A stretch of 64,000 nucleotides of DNA from Gordonibacter sp. 28C (GTDB lineage Bacteria > Actinomycetota > Coriobacteriia > Coriobacteriales > Eggerthellaceae), in NCBI RefSeq assembly GCF_003339845.1, contig NZ_PPTR01000002.1, forward strand, positions 186,001 through 250,000, read 5' to 3'. A program made the translations under genes and the position numbers. Every line of letters begins with the position of its first letter. The first letter of the stretch is position 1. Shown one piece after another: positions 17,691 to 25,554 of the stretch. Below the pieces are notes generated by a model. That model was not told where the DNA came from. It searched no databases and was given only the letters and a program-made list of their open reading frames with translations.

Positions 17691-18001
17691 AGCGCACGGC
17701 GGAGATCATTCGTAATCGCGAGCGTTCCGCAGCGGGACCCTCGGCATACACCCTCTAGCACTTAATGAAAGGAAGCCCACAAAAAGTTCTGCATGGTCCG
17801 TGTTTCGCGGCAGCGAACAGCATTTCCCCATATCCGCAGGTTTGTCAAAATGAGAGTATTTGGCCCATCATGCAGAAGGTGAAGCGAAAGGGTTCTGGAG
17901 ACCCCCCCCCCCCCGAACCAAGAAGGTCTTGCCAAGCCAAGAGACGATCGGCCGCACGCTAGGAAATCGCTAGCAAACCTCAAAGGACGATTATGTTTGG
18001 A
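17691..18001. other. gene-free segment with a 13-C homopolymer, left edge of the AT-rich island
   Basis: No convincing gene is seen. The segment changes from high GC to the low GC of the following island and carries a run of 13 C at 17902-17914. A 65-codon frame crossing the C run (17765-17962) has no ribosome site and no family resemblance. Confidence 0.4.
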
Positions 18002-19624
18002 TCATTCATTTTCGCCCCTGCGTTTCCAAGAGTCTCCAAAAAGCGTTCGTTCTTCAGATAGTTTAATTACCCCGTTCGATTCTATTCCCTTTCTTTCATA
18101 TTGGTCTAGGCGACTGATTTCATCGATGGCAACAAAGATCTGCCGACCTTTAACGGATATATACCTATCAACAATATTCGAGAGTGCACTAACTTCAATA
18201 TTTTTTAAAATCACGCTGTCATGGATAAAAAAGGGCAGCTTCGTTAACTCAAGAATCGCTAGATCAAATATCACGAGGGCGGCGTACGCTCTACCGGTAC
18301 CGGAATCGCTATCTATGGAGTAATCGTAGCTAGCTTGATACAGATTTAAGCAAGGAAATGGAGAGCTTGGAATAACATCAGAAGAGATTGCTTTGATTTC
18401 TTTATTTGTCAAAGCGCTGACTTCATCTATTGCGTCGGTATATGCGCATTCTTCATTGTCCTTTGCAAGATTTAAACACTTTTGAAGTGCAAGCTTACGT
18501 TCGTATAAATGCAGAACCTGTTCGTTAGCTATACGATCGGCGATCAGCCGCGCTAACTCTTCGGCTTCAATCTCTACAGAAGAAATGCTCCCTGCAATAA
18601 TCGAATTGAATCTATTATCCAAACTTTCGATCTCTTTTTGAAATTTTCCGATGTCAGCGGCTGTCCTCTTCCTCTCTTCCGCAATGTATTGATCTAGTAT
18701 TTCATTCAGGGATACATGAAAGTCTTCGATTTCTTCAACAGAGCGCATATCAACCGATGGGAAAAAGTCATGTAGTTCGCTTATTTGCCTCTGGATTGCT
18801 TTTGCTGAACGCTTGGTGGTCTTGGAGGCATTAAGACGATCGAGTCGAGAAGTTAGTTCACTTATTTGTCCCGAAATGCGGGACCTTCGATTTCTTAAGC
18901 GCAAAACCTCAGGCGTAAAAGAGGCTTCCATATTTTCTTTAGAAAATTCAAGACTCGCGGTCAACTTTTCTATTTGATCGTTAATGACTTTGATTTGCTT
19001 TTCAGCAGCCTTGGCTTCACGCTTCGTAGTTTGAGGCAAATAACATTGCTTCTGAGCTTGGTCTACGGACCTTTTCTCAGCTTCTAATCGGGAAACCTCT
19101 GTAGCAAATTCTTCTACGGTCCCATAAAGCTCGAAAAGCTTGACGAGTCTGGCAACAGACTTGGCACCGCTCTCGTTCGGAACGGTATTCAACGGCTTCA
19201 AAGGGTCAATATTCCTTTTGCCCCAGATTCTCGAATACAACCCGACTGCGTCCCTAAAGCCCATTCCTGTATGCTGCAATTGGTATTGCCCCTTCAGGAA
19301 AGCTTTGAACTCATTGAGCGTTATCGTCTCCTTTTGACCTCTATCTACACGCAGAACCTTTTCTGGATCTTTGGTTGTTCGTATAAACTCGTATTCTTGG
19401 CCACCGAATATAAATACTGCTTCTATTTCATGATCGCCTAAAGACTCGACTATCTCATCGGACCTTGCATAATGATTGCCTCCAAAAGCAAAATCTATTA
19501 ACAATAGTGTTGTTGTTTTTCCAATGGAATTTGAAGCAGCATCATCGCCCAGTATAAAGTTTGCCCCGTCGTGAAATAAGAGCTCCTTCTCTAGAAGCAA
19601 ACTACATTTAATTCTTTTCAGCAT
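18002..19624 (-). CDS. ABC-3C system DUF2326-type ABC ATPase
   Basis: 540 residues. The N-terminus holds a Walker A variant GDDAASNSIGKTT (about residues 26-38) with LLLIDFAFGG after it; residues about 170-400 are heptad-rich coiled coil; the C-terminal half returns with GTGRAYAALVIFDLAIL (signature-helix position) and LPFFIHDSVILKNIE (Walker B/D-loop position, with His-Asp in place of Asp-Glu). This Rad50/SMC-like layout with a C-terminal DUF2326 half is the ATPase of ABC-three-component conflict systems. Ribosome site CGGAGGTG precedes the ATG, which lies inside the middle-component gene (17-base overlap). Base composition is far lower in GC than flanking genes. Its action is inferred from the family: an ATP-driven sensor or clamp controlling the HNH effector. 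Confidence 0.82.
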   Translation of the reverse strand: MLKRIKCSLLLEKELLFHDGANFILGDDAASNSIGKTTTLLLIDFAFGGNHYARSDEIVESLGDHEIEAVFIFGGQEYEFIRTTKDPEKVLRVDRGQKETITLNEFKAFLKGQYQLQHTGMGFRDAVGLYSRIWGKRNIDPLKPLNTVPNESGAKSVARLVKLFELYGTVEEFATEVSRLEAEKRSVDQAQKQCYLPQTTKREAKAAEKQIKVINDQIEKLTASLEFSKENMEASFTPEVLRLRNRRSRISGQISELTSRLDRLNASKTTKRSAKAIQRQISELHDFFPSVDMRSVEEIEDFHVSLNEILDQYIAEERKRTAADIGKFQKEIESLDNRFNSIIAGSISSVEIEAEELARLIADRIANEQVLHLYERKLALQKCLNLAKDNEECAYTDAIDEVSALTNKEIKAISSDVIPSSPFPCLNLYQASYDYSIDSDSGTGRAYAALVIFDLAILELTKLPFFIHDSVILKNIEVSALSNIVDRYISVKGRQIFVAIDEISRLDQYERKGIESNGVIKLSEERTLFGDSWKRRGENE

Positions 19625-19835
19625 GAAGAAGCACCTCCGAACCTACGACCTCGATTTCTCTCAAAGCATAGAGGCATTCGAGGACTTCTATAAACTCCGC
19701 AATGTCGCCGAATGACTCTTCACACCGTTCCCAAAGAATCGCAATATTTTCGGGACCTTGAAGCAAAGCTTTTTTCAGGATGACAAACTGGGGAAATGAG
19801 CTTTTTGAATAGGAGATGACTTTATTGGGTAGCAT
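19608..19835 (-). CDS. ABC-3C system small middle component
   Basis: 75 residues starting MLPNKVISYSKSSFPQFVILK; helical, with FGDIAEFIEVLECLYALREIEV near the C-terminus, a small winged-helix-like layout shared by the middle components of ABC-3C systems. The ATG at 19835 has GAGGTG seven bases upstream; the longer frame from 19862 would intrude 41 bases into the preceding gene. It overlaps the HNH gene by 14 bases and the ATPase gene by 17, so all three are translationally coupled. Its assigned job, linking ATPase and effector, is inferred from family knowledge. Confidence 0.75.
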   Translation of the reverse strand: MLPNKVISYSKSSFPQFVILKKALLQGPENIAILWERCEESFGDIAEFIEVLECLYALREIEVVGSEVLLHAEKN

Positions 19836-20613
19836 CGCTAAACACCTCGCAGTTCTGCACAAAAAATGATGCCACTATCTCGCATGCCTGCAGAGAAACC
19901 GAGAGACCCGCTTTTGTCCGAATCCATTCGGACACAGATTCAAAAATGAGCAATTTGTCATCTGTCTTTCTTGCCGCGCTAAGATAGAACGCACGCACCT
20001 CGCAAGCTATACATTCGAAAGTGCCCGGCAAAGATGCATCCAACTCGGAAAAAAGGTTTTGAATAAAACGAAAATAGTCCACTACATTGTTTTCTATCGA
20101 ACGTCTTTTATAAAAATCGAAGTTAGAACCTACTTTCCCTTCGATCTTCAAAGCCTTCTTCACAGTTCTCAATTCGCCATTATCAAAATCACATTCAGAT
20201 AGACGGTCAACTACTACGCGGATTTCGTCTTGAATCCCATATTGAGCATACAGGTTCTTTAGGTGCCGTTTCTCGATGTATTCTTTCTTCAAGTTGTATA
20301 GTTCTAAATATTCTTCATGTGTTCTTGGATTATCGAATATGTCATGGCAACTTGGACACAAAATGATAAAGTTATCTAAGCCGTTAATATCGTCCGGTTC
20401 CGGTATTCCTTTCAAAGCGATGGAATCTTCAAGTGTCGGGTTCAAAGGGTATATATGAGCGGCTTCACCAATTAGTCGCCTTCTTGCCCCCTTGTTTTCC
20501 AGCAAACTTTGTTTGCATCTTGGACAAAAATTATCAACTTCAGAATAAAGAAGCTGCCTGTCAATACCGTTTGGTTGATCCCTTTTTCGCATTCCGCAGA
20601 CCCCGTTGGTCAT
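19822..20613 (-). CDS. HNH endonuclease effector of an ABC-3C system
   Basis: 263 residues. Residues 30-94 form an HNH/treble-clef nuclease: C30-x2-C33 (CPRC), catalytic-motif GEAAHIYPL with H53, then NFIILCPSCHDIFDNP with C86, C89, H90 and the final motif Asp94 region. Residues about 140-263 form a helical domain with no nuclease motifs, in the position of the ABC-3C C-terminal domain that connects effectors to the system. First gene of the three-gene unit. Start taken at the ATG at 20613; the ATG at 20592 (MRKRDQPNG) is an equally plausible start and would fit homologous nucleases. The upstream region is strongly AT-rich and probably holds the promoter. Confidence 0.8.
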   Translation of the reverse strand: MTNGVCGMRKRDQPNGIDRQLLYSEVDNFCPRCKQSLLENKGARRRLIGEAAHIYPLNPTLEDSIALKGIPEPDDINGLDNFIILCPSCHDIFDNPRTHEEYLELYNLKKEYIEKRHLKNLYAQYGIQDEIRVVVDRLSECDFDNGELRTVKKALKIEGKVGSNFDFYKRRSIENNVVDYFRFIQNLFSELDASLPGTFECIACEVRAFYLSAARKTDDKLLIFESVSEWIRTKAGLSVSLQACEIVASFFVQNCEVFSDATQ

Positions 20614-20762
20614 CCATTTTATTTATAAATATAGCTCATCTGATGGATTTGGTAAAAGGATTCTTTTTGCATCCAGGGAGATACAAGCAGGGTTAAAAAT
20701 GCAGAAGGAACTTTCTATAGAACTATTGGGGACGCCGAGCGCTTTTCGTTAACGCATGCCCC

Positions 20763-21599
20763 TCACCGCCACTTCGTGCGCAGTTCCCAGAAGGCCACGG
20801 CGCTGGCGGCGGCCACGTTGAGGGAGTCCACGTCGTGGTCCATGGGGATGCGAACCGTGTAGTCGCAGGCCGCGATGGTGGAGGCGGCTAGGCCGTCGCC
20901 CTCGGTGCCCAGCACGAGAGCCAGCTTGTCGCATGCCTGCAGGCGCGGGTCGTGGAGCGGCAGGGAGTCGTCCGACAGCGCGAGCGCGGCGGTCTTGAAG
21001 CCCAGCGAGCGCAAGAGCCCCACGCCCTCGGCAGCCCAGTCGCGCACGCTGCCGATGCGGGTCCACGGCACCTGGAACACCGTCCCCATGGACACGCGCG
21101 CGGCGCGGCGGTACAGCGGGTCGTGGCACGAGGGCGTCACCAGAACCGCGTCGATCCCCAGCGCCGCAGCCGAGCGGAACACGGCGCCGATGTTCGTGTA
21201 GTTCGTCACGTCCTCGAGCACGGCCACGCGCCGCGCGTCCGCCAGCAGGTCCTCCACCCTCGGCAGCGGCGGCCGCTCGAACGCGGCCAGCGCACCGCGC
21301 GTCACCTCGTAGCCCGTCACGGCATGGAACTGCTCGCGTGTCGCCACGAGCACCGGGAACGCGGGGTCGGCCGCGCACAAACGCTCGATGAGCGGCTGCG
21401 TCTGCGCGAGCCATTTCTCCTCCAGAAACAGCGACACCGGGCGCACCCCGGCGACCAGCGCGCGGTCGACGACCTTCGCCGACTCGCCGACGAACAGCCC
21501 GTGCTCGAAATCGGGACAGTCCCGCAGCTGCGCGTCGGTCATGCCCGAGTACACCGCGAGCCGCGGGTCGCCCACACCGTCCAAGTGCACCAGCGGCAC
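20763..21599 (-). CDS. TrmH/SpoU-family RNA methyltransferase
   Basis: 278 residues. An N-terminal substrate-binding domain (residues 1-105) precedes the SPOUT knot: motif 1 VTNYTNIGAVFRSAAALG, motif 2 LALVLGTEGDGLA and motif 3 IPMDHDVDSLNVAAASAVAFWE. Such enzymes make 2-prime-O-methyl nucleotides in rRNA or tRNA using S-adenosylmethionine; the exact target cannot be read from sequence. It lies 12 bases after thrH on the same strand, so the two may share a transcript. Confidence 0.88.
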   Translation of the reverse strand: MPLVHLDGVGDPRLAVYSGMTDAQLRDCPDFEHGLFVGESAKVVDRALVAGVRPVSLFLEEKWLAQTQPLIERLCAADPAFPVLVATREQFHAVTGYEVTRGALAAFERPPLPRVEDLLADARRVAVLEDVTNYTNIGAVFRSAAALGIDAVLVTPSCHDPLYRRAARVSMGTVFQVPWTRIGSVRDWAAEGVGLLRSLGFKTAALALSDDSLPLHDPRLQACDKLALVLGTEGDGLAASTIAACDYTVRIPMDHDVDSLNVAAASAVAFWELRTKWR

Positions 21600-21611
21600 G
21601 GCGCGCCCGCC

Positions 21612-22214
21612 CTACGCCGCGGCTTGCTTGATGGCCGCCAGCAGGTCGTCGAACTCCTCGAACGCGGGGAGGTCGGGGTTGTCGGCCTTGATGGCGTCGG
21701 TGCTGCGGAACAGGAACCCGGCCTTGCTCGCCTTGATCATGCCCAAATCGTTGAAGCTGTCGCCGGCGGCGATGGTGTCGAAGCCGCACGACTGCAGCGC
21801 GCGCACCGTGGTGAGCTTGGACTCGGGGCAGCGCATGCGGATGCCCGAAATCTCGCCGTCGGGCGTCATCTCCAGCTCGTTGCAGAAGATGGTGGGCCAT
21901 CCCAGCTTCTCCATAAGAGGGCTCGCGAACTGGGTGAACGTGTCGCTGATGATGATGACCTGCATCTGCGCGCGCAGCTCGTCCAAGAACTCCTTCGCGC
22001 CCGGCAGCGGGTCGATGGCGGCGATGGTGCGCTGGATCTCCGCCAAGCCCAAGCCGTGCTCCTTGAGCGTGTCCAAGCGGAACTTCATGAGCTTGTCGTA
22101 GTCGGGCTCGTCGCGCGTCGTGCGCTTGAGCTCCGGGATGCCGCTCGCCTCGGCGAACGCGATCCATATCTCGGGCACGAGCACGCCCTCCAAATCAAGG
22201 CAGGTCACATACAT
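21612..22214 (-). CDS. thrH: ThrH-like phosphoserine phosphatase / homoserine phosphotransferase
   Basis: 200 residues, HAD superfamily. The nucleophile motif is unusual, CLDLEGVLVPEIW, with DLEGVL as in ThrH proteins rather than DxDGTL; VIIISDTFTQF is motif II and GDSFNDLGMIKAS motif IV. The substrate-loop FAEASGIPELKRTTRDEPDYDKLM is typical of this subgroup. In known members it dephosphorylates phosphoserine and can transfer the phosphate to homoserine. The ATG at 22214 is chosen over a TTG 9 bases upstream because GAAGGG is then well placed. Confidence 0.9.
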   Translation of the reverse strand: MYVTCLDLEGVLVPEIWIAFAEASGIPELKRTTRDEPDYDKLMKFRLDTLKEHGLGLAEIQRTIAAIDPLPGAKEFLDELRAQMQVIIISDTFTQFASPLMEKLGWPTIFCNELEMTPDGEISGIRMRCPESKLTTVRALQSCGFDTIAAGDSFNDLGMIKASKAGFLFRSTDAIKADNPDLPAFEEFDDLLAAIKQAAA

Positions 22215-22366
22215 GGGGCACAACCCTTCTCTTCAACGTCGTTGCATTCTTGCAGCATACCCGAGCACTTGCCGTTGGGAAAGCCCGGAACGCCTGTTTC
22301 CCGCCGCTCGGGTGCACACGCCGGGAGGCGGCCGACGGTCTCGCCAACCGTCGAGGTTCCCCGCGC

Positions 22367-22750
22367 TCAGCCCTGCGGAACCTCGGCCACGACCTCCACC
22401 TCCACGAGCGCGCCCTTCGGCAGCCGCGCCACCTCCATGGCCGAGCGGGCCGGACGCCGCGCGCCGAACCACTTCGCGTACTCCTCGTTGAAGGCGGCAA
22501 AGTCGTCCATGTCGGCAAGGAAGCACGTGGCCTTCACCACGTGGTCGAAGTCGGTGCCGGCCGCCGCCAGCAGGGCGGCCACGTTGCGCATCGCCTGCGC
22601 GGCCTGCTCCGTCGCGGTGTCGCCCACGAGCTTCCCCGTAACCGGGTCGAGGGCGATCTGTCCCGAGGCGAACAACAGTCCTTGCGAAACAACCCCTTGC
22701 GCGTACGGCCCGATGGCCTCCGGGGCGTCGGACGTTGCGATGGTCTCCAT
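22367..22750 (-). CDS. ridA: RidA family reactive intermediate deaminase
   Basis: 127 residues, YjgF/YER057c/UK114 fold. The motifs APEAIGPYAQGVVSQGLLFASGQIALDP, NVAALLAAAGTDFDHVVKATCFLADMDDF and ARSAMEVARLPKGALVEVEVVA contain the Arg and Glu positions of active RidA proteins, which hydrolyse enamine/imine products of PLP enzymes such as 2-aminoacrylate. AAAGGGG precedes the ATG at 22750. It appears to be transcribed alone. Confidence 0.94.
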   Translation of the reverse strand: METIATSDAPEAIGPYAQGVVSQGLLFASGQIALDPVTGKLVGDTATEQAAQAMRNVAALLAAAGTDFDHVVKATCFLADMDDFAAFNEEYAKWFGARRPARSAMEVARLPKGALVEVEVVAEVPQG

Positions 22751-22942
22751 GGGCGAACCCCTTTCGTCATGGCGCGGCGGCGCTCCCGCGCGAAGCGGCG
22801 CGGACACCGAGAAATCCTTGATCATTCTAGCGCATCGCGAGCCGCACGGGTGCGCGTCGGCACGACAACCTCCTTCGCGCGGCGCCTCGGTTGCTCTATA
22901 ATCGTCTGAACGTTCGTGCACTGCCGATGCAAAGGGGGCCCT

Positions 22943-23518
22943 GTGGCCGCTACTGTCAAAACGCTGATCGAGAACAACGGCGAGCTCTACTGGGGCACGC
23001 GCCACGCCGACCCGGGATACCACTACGGCCTGTCTTTGGACGTGATGGAGAACGGGCTGGTCGCGCGCCTCGTGTACGTGATGAGCGACCTCAACGACAA
23101 CGACGAGCCGCTCGTGACGCCCGAGACGCTGGTTTCTTGCTACCACGTGGACGACTTGCCGGGGAACGGCATCGTCATCAGCGACCTCATGGAGGAGGAC
23201 GAGGACGCCATCGGCTGGTACTGCGTCGAAGAATCGTTCTTCGACAAGGACGACGTGGAGGCGCTGCAGCAGAGCAACGCGCAGCTCGGCGGCTACCTCG
23301 ACATCGTCTTGCAGATCATGACCATCTCGGCGGACGAGATTGCGGCCGGCATGCCGTCGTTGAACGAGATCACGTTCTTCGACCTGCTCGCCGAGCTGGA
23401 GGGCATCGCCGAGAACATCGACAACGGCAAGCTGGAAAAGCCCCTGCCCTTCACGTTCCGCCTGATCGGCGACGCGCTGCTGGGCTGGCAGTTCGCAGAC
23501 GAGGCCGACTGGCGCTAG
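22943..23518 (+). CDS. acidic protein of unknown function
   Basis: 191 residues with strong acidic bias (segments such as VMSDLNDNDEPLV and DLMEEDEDAIGWYCVEESFFDKDD) and no membrane segment or signal peptide. I do not recognise the family. The GTG at 22943 is preferred because AAAGGGGG lies just before it; the ATG at 22916 would add nine Cys/His-containing residues upstream of that site. It has its own intergenic regions and is followed by an inverted repeat that could serve as its terminator. Confidence 0.7.
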   Translation: MAATVKTLIENNGELYWGTRHADPGYHYGLSLDVMENGLVARLVYVMSDLNDNDEPLVTPETLVSCYHVDDLPGNGIVISDLMEEDEDAIGWYCVEESFFDKDDVEALQQSNAQLGGYLDIVLQIMTISADEIAAGMPSLNEITFFDLLAELEGIAENIDNGKLEKPLPFTFRLIGDALLGWQFADEADWR

Positions 23519-23560
23519 GTTCGGGGCGGGCAGAGGCTCTTCCTTGGTCGGGCGATCTCC

Positions 23561-23665
23561 GTAGGGGCGCTCTCCAAAGCGCCCGCTCGCGAGGAGCGCG
23601 AGAACGCGAGCCTCGGTTGCTTTTTCCGGCTTCGCCGGAACGGACGCTCTGGAGAGCGCCCCTAC
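23561..23665 (+). repeat. interspersed inverted repeat (family 2) downstream of the acidic-protein gene
   Basis: A perfect 15-bp inverted repeat, GTAGGGGCGCTCTCC at 23561-23575 and its complement at 23651-23665, encloses an inner hairpin TTCCGGC-ttc-GCCGGAA at 23624-23640. The right half (from TTCCGGC to CCCCTACG) recurs with few changes at 42574-42617 inside the Lhr helicase gene. A phrase like the end of repeat family 1 (CGGGATGACA) follows near 23700. It may also terminate the preceding gene. Confidence 0.7.
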
Positions 23666-23835
23666 GAAGGCGACGGGGTCGCACGGCTCCCCTCTCACTC
23701 GGGATGACAAGAGGGGAAGAAGGGCGATCGGCCGCTCCGGCGTTTCACTGCTGGCGCGGTTCCTTCCTTTTATGTTACTATGCAAGTATCATTTACTAGC
23801 ATGAGCCGGAACCGAGACCGCAAGGGAAGCGAGCC

Positions 23836-25554
23836 ATGATCGACAAAGCCATCTTTGCGCTGCCGGGGATCAAGCGCATCCTCGGGCTGCTGGCGGCGTT
23901 CGCCACCCTGCAGGCGTTCGCGGTGCTGGGGCAGGCATGGTCGCTGTCCACGGCCGTGACGAACCTCTGGCTCGGCGACGCGGTGTACGACCAAGCCCTG
24001 CTCGTGGCCGCGTTCCTCGCGTGCTTCGTCGGTAGGCAGGGCGTGCTCTACGTGCAGTCCGGCCTGCTCGACCGCTACGCCTACGAGCAGGCAAACGCGC
24101 TGCGCCAGGCGCTGCTGGGCAAGGTGTTCACCACGAACGCGCGGCTCGTGCAGGCGCACGGCACCGGCAGCGTGACGGCGGCAGTGCTCGAGGGCGCCGA
24201 CCAGGTGGAGACGTACTTCAAGCTCATCCTGCCCAAAGTCACGGGCATCGCCATCATTCCCACCATCCTCCTGATCGCGGCCTTCGCGCTCGACTGGGTG
24301 TCGGGCCTCATCATGTTCGTGGCCTTCCCCTTCATCATCCTGTACATGGTCATCATGGGTCACACGGCGAAGGAGAAGGCGTCGCGCCAGCACCGCACGT
24401 TCGAGATCATGTCGAACCACTTCATCGACACGCTGCGCGGCATCGACACGCTCAAGCTGTTCGGCATGTCCAAGCGCTACGGGAAGAGCATCTACGAGGT
24501 GAGCGAGCGCTTTCGCGAGGCCACCATGCGCACGCTCAAGGTGGCGAACCTCTCCAGCCTGGTGCTGGACACGTTCGCCACGCTGTCGGTGGCGGCCGTG
24601 GCGTTCATGCTGGGCTTCCGCTTGATCGACGGCTCGGTCACGCTGTTCCCCGCGCTCGCGCTGCTCGTGATCGCGCCCGAGTACTTCCGCCCCATCCGCG
24701 AGTTCGCGGCCGACTACCACGCCTCGCTCGACGGCAAGAACGCGCTCGCCTCCATACGCGCGCTCGTGGATGCCCCCGACGACCCGCCCGACGAGCTTCC
24801 GCTGCCCGCTTGGAGCGACGGCGCTCGCCTCGCGCTCGACGGCGTGGGCTTCTCGTACCCGGAGTTCAAGGCGCTCGAAGGCGTGTCGCTTGCAGCCGAG
24901 GGCTTCCAGAAGATCGGCATTATCGGCGCGAGCGGATCAGGCAAGAGCACGCTGGTGAACCTGCTGGGCGGCTTCGCGTCGCCCGACGAGGGCGCCGTGA
25001 GCATCGCCGGCACGCAGGCGGGCAGCTTCCGCCAGGACGCGTGGCAGAGCCAGGTGGTCTACATCCCGCAGGACCCTTACATCTTCCATGCCACGCTGCG
25101 CGAAAACATCGTGTTCTACCGCCCCGACGCCACCGACGCGGAAGTCGCGCGGGCCGTCGAGGTGGTGGGTCTGGACGAGCTGGTGAGCGAGCTGCCCGAG
25201 GGGTTGGAAACGCGCATCGGCGAGGGGGCGCGGGCGCTGTCCGGCGGGCAGGCGCAGCGCATCGCGCTCGCGCGCGCCTTCCTCGACCGCGGCCGCAAGG
25301 TGCTCCTGTTCGACGAGCCCACCGCGCACCTGGACATCGAGACGGAGATGGAGCTGAAGGAGCGCATGCTGCCGCTCATGGAGGGGCGCCTGGTGTTCTT
25401 CGCCACGCACCGTCTGCATTGGATGCACGACATGGACTCCATCGTGGTCATGGAGGACGGGCGCGTGGCCGAACAGGGCACGTTGGCCGAACTGCGCGCG
25501 TCCGACGGCGCGTTCGCGCGCCTGGCCGCGCAGTTAGAAGGGGGTGCGCGATGA
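23836..25554 (+). CDS. cydD: thiol reductant ABC exporter subunit CydD
   Basis: 572 residues, a fused transmembrane/ATPase half-transporter. Six hydrophobic segments fill residues 15-310; the ATPase has Walker A GASGSGKST, Q-loop YIPQDPYIF, signature LSGGQAQR, Walker B VLLFDEPTAHLD and H-loop FATHR. CydDC exports cysteine and glutathione-type thiols to the cell exterior and is needed for assembly of cytochrome bd in bacteria studied. The family fit comes from pairing with cydC in a 4-base ATGA overlap. The 60 bases before the gene are AT-rich and probably hold the promoter. No cydAB is seen in the window. Confidence 0.88.
   Translation: MIDKAIFALPGIKRILGLLAAFATLQAFAVLGQAWSLSTAVTNLWLGDAVYDQALLVAAFLACFVGRQGVLYVQSGLLDRYAYEQANALRQALLGKVFTTNARLVQAHGTGSVTAAVLEGADQVETYFKLILPKVTGIAIIPTILLIAAFALDWVSGLIMFVAFPFIILYMVIMGHTAKEKASRQHRTFEIMSNHFIDTLRGIDTLKLFGMSKRYGKSIYEVSERFREATMRTLKVANLSSLVLDTFATLSVAAVAFMLGFRLIDGSVTLFPALALLVIAPEYFRPIREFAADYHASLDGKNALASIRALVDAPDDPPDELPLPAWSDGARLALDGVGFSYPEFKALEGVSLAAEGFQKIGIIGASGSGKSTLVNLLGGFASPDEGAVSIAGTQAGSFRQDAWQSQVVYIPQDPYIFHATLRENIVFYRPDATDAEVARAVEVVGLDELVSELPEGLETRIGEGARALSGGQAQRIALARAFLDRGRKVLLFDEPTAHLDIETEMELKERMLPLMEGRLVFFATHRLHWMHDMDSIVVMEDGRVAEQGTLAELRASDGAFARLAAQLEGGAR

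Noticed and set aside
17765-17962. 65-codon gene crossing the poly-C tract
   Set aside because: Although an AAAGGAAG-like sequence is near, there is no resemblance to any protein family and the frame includes the poly-C run.
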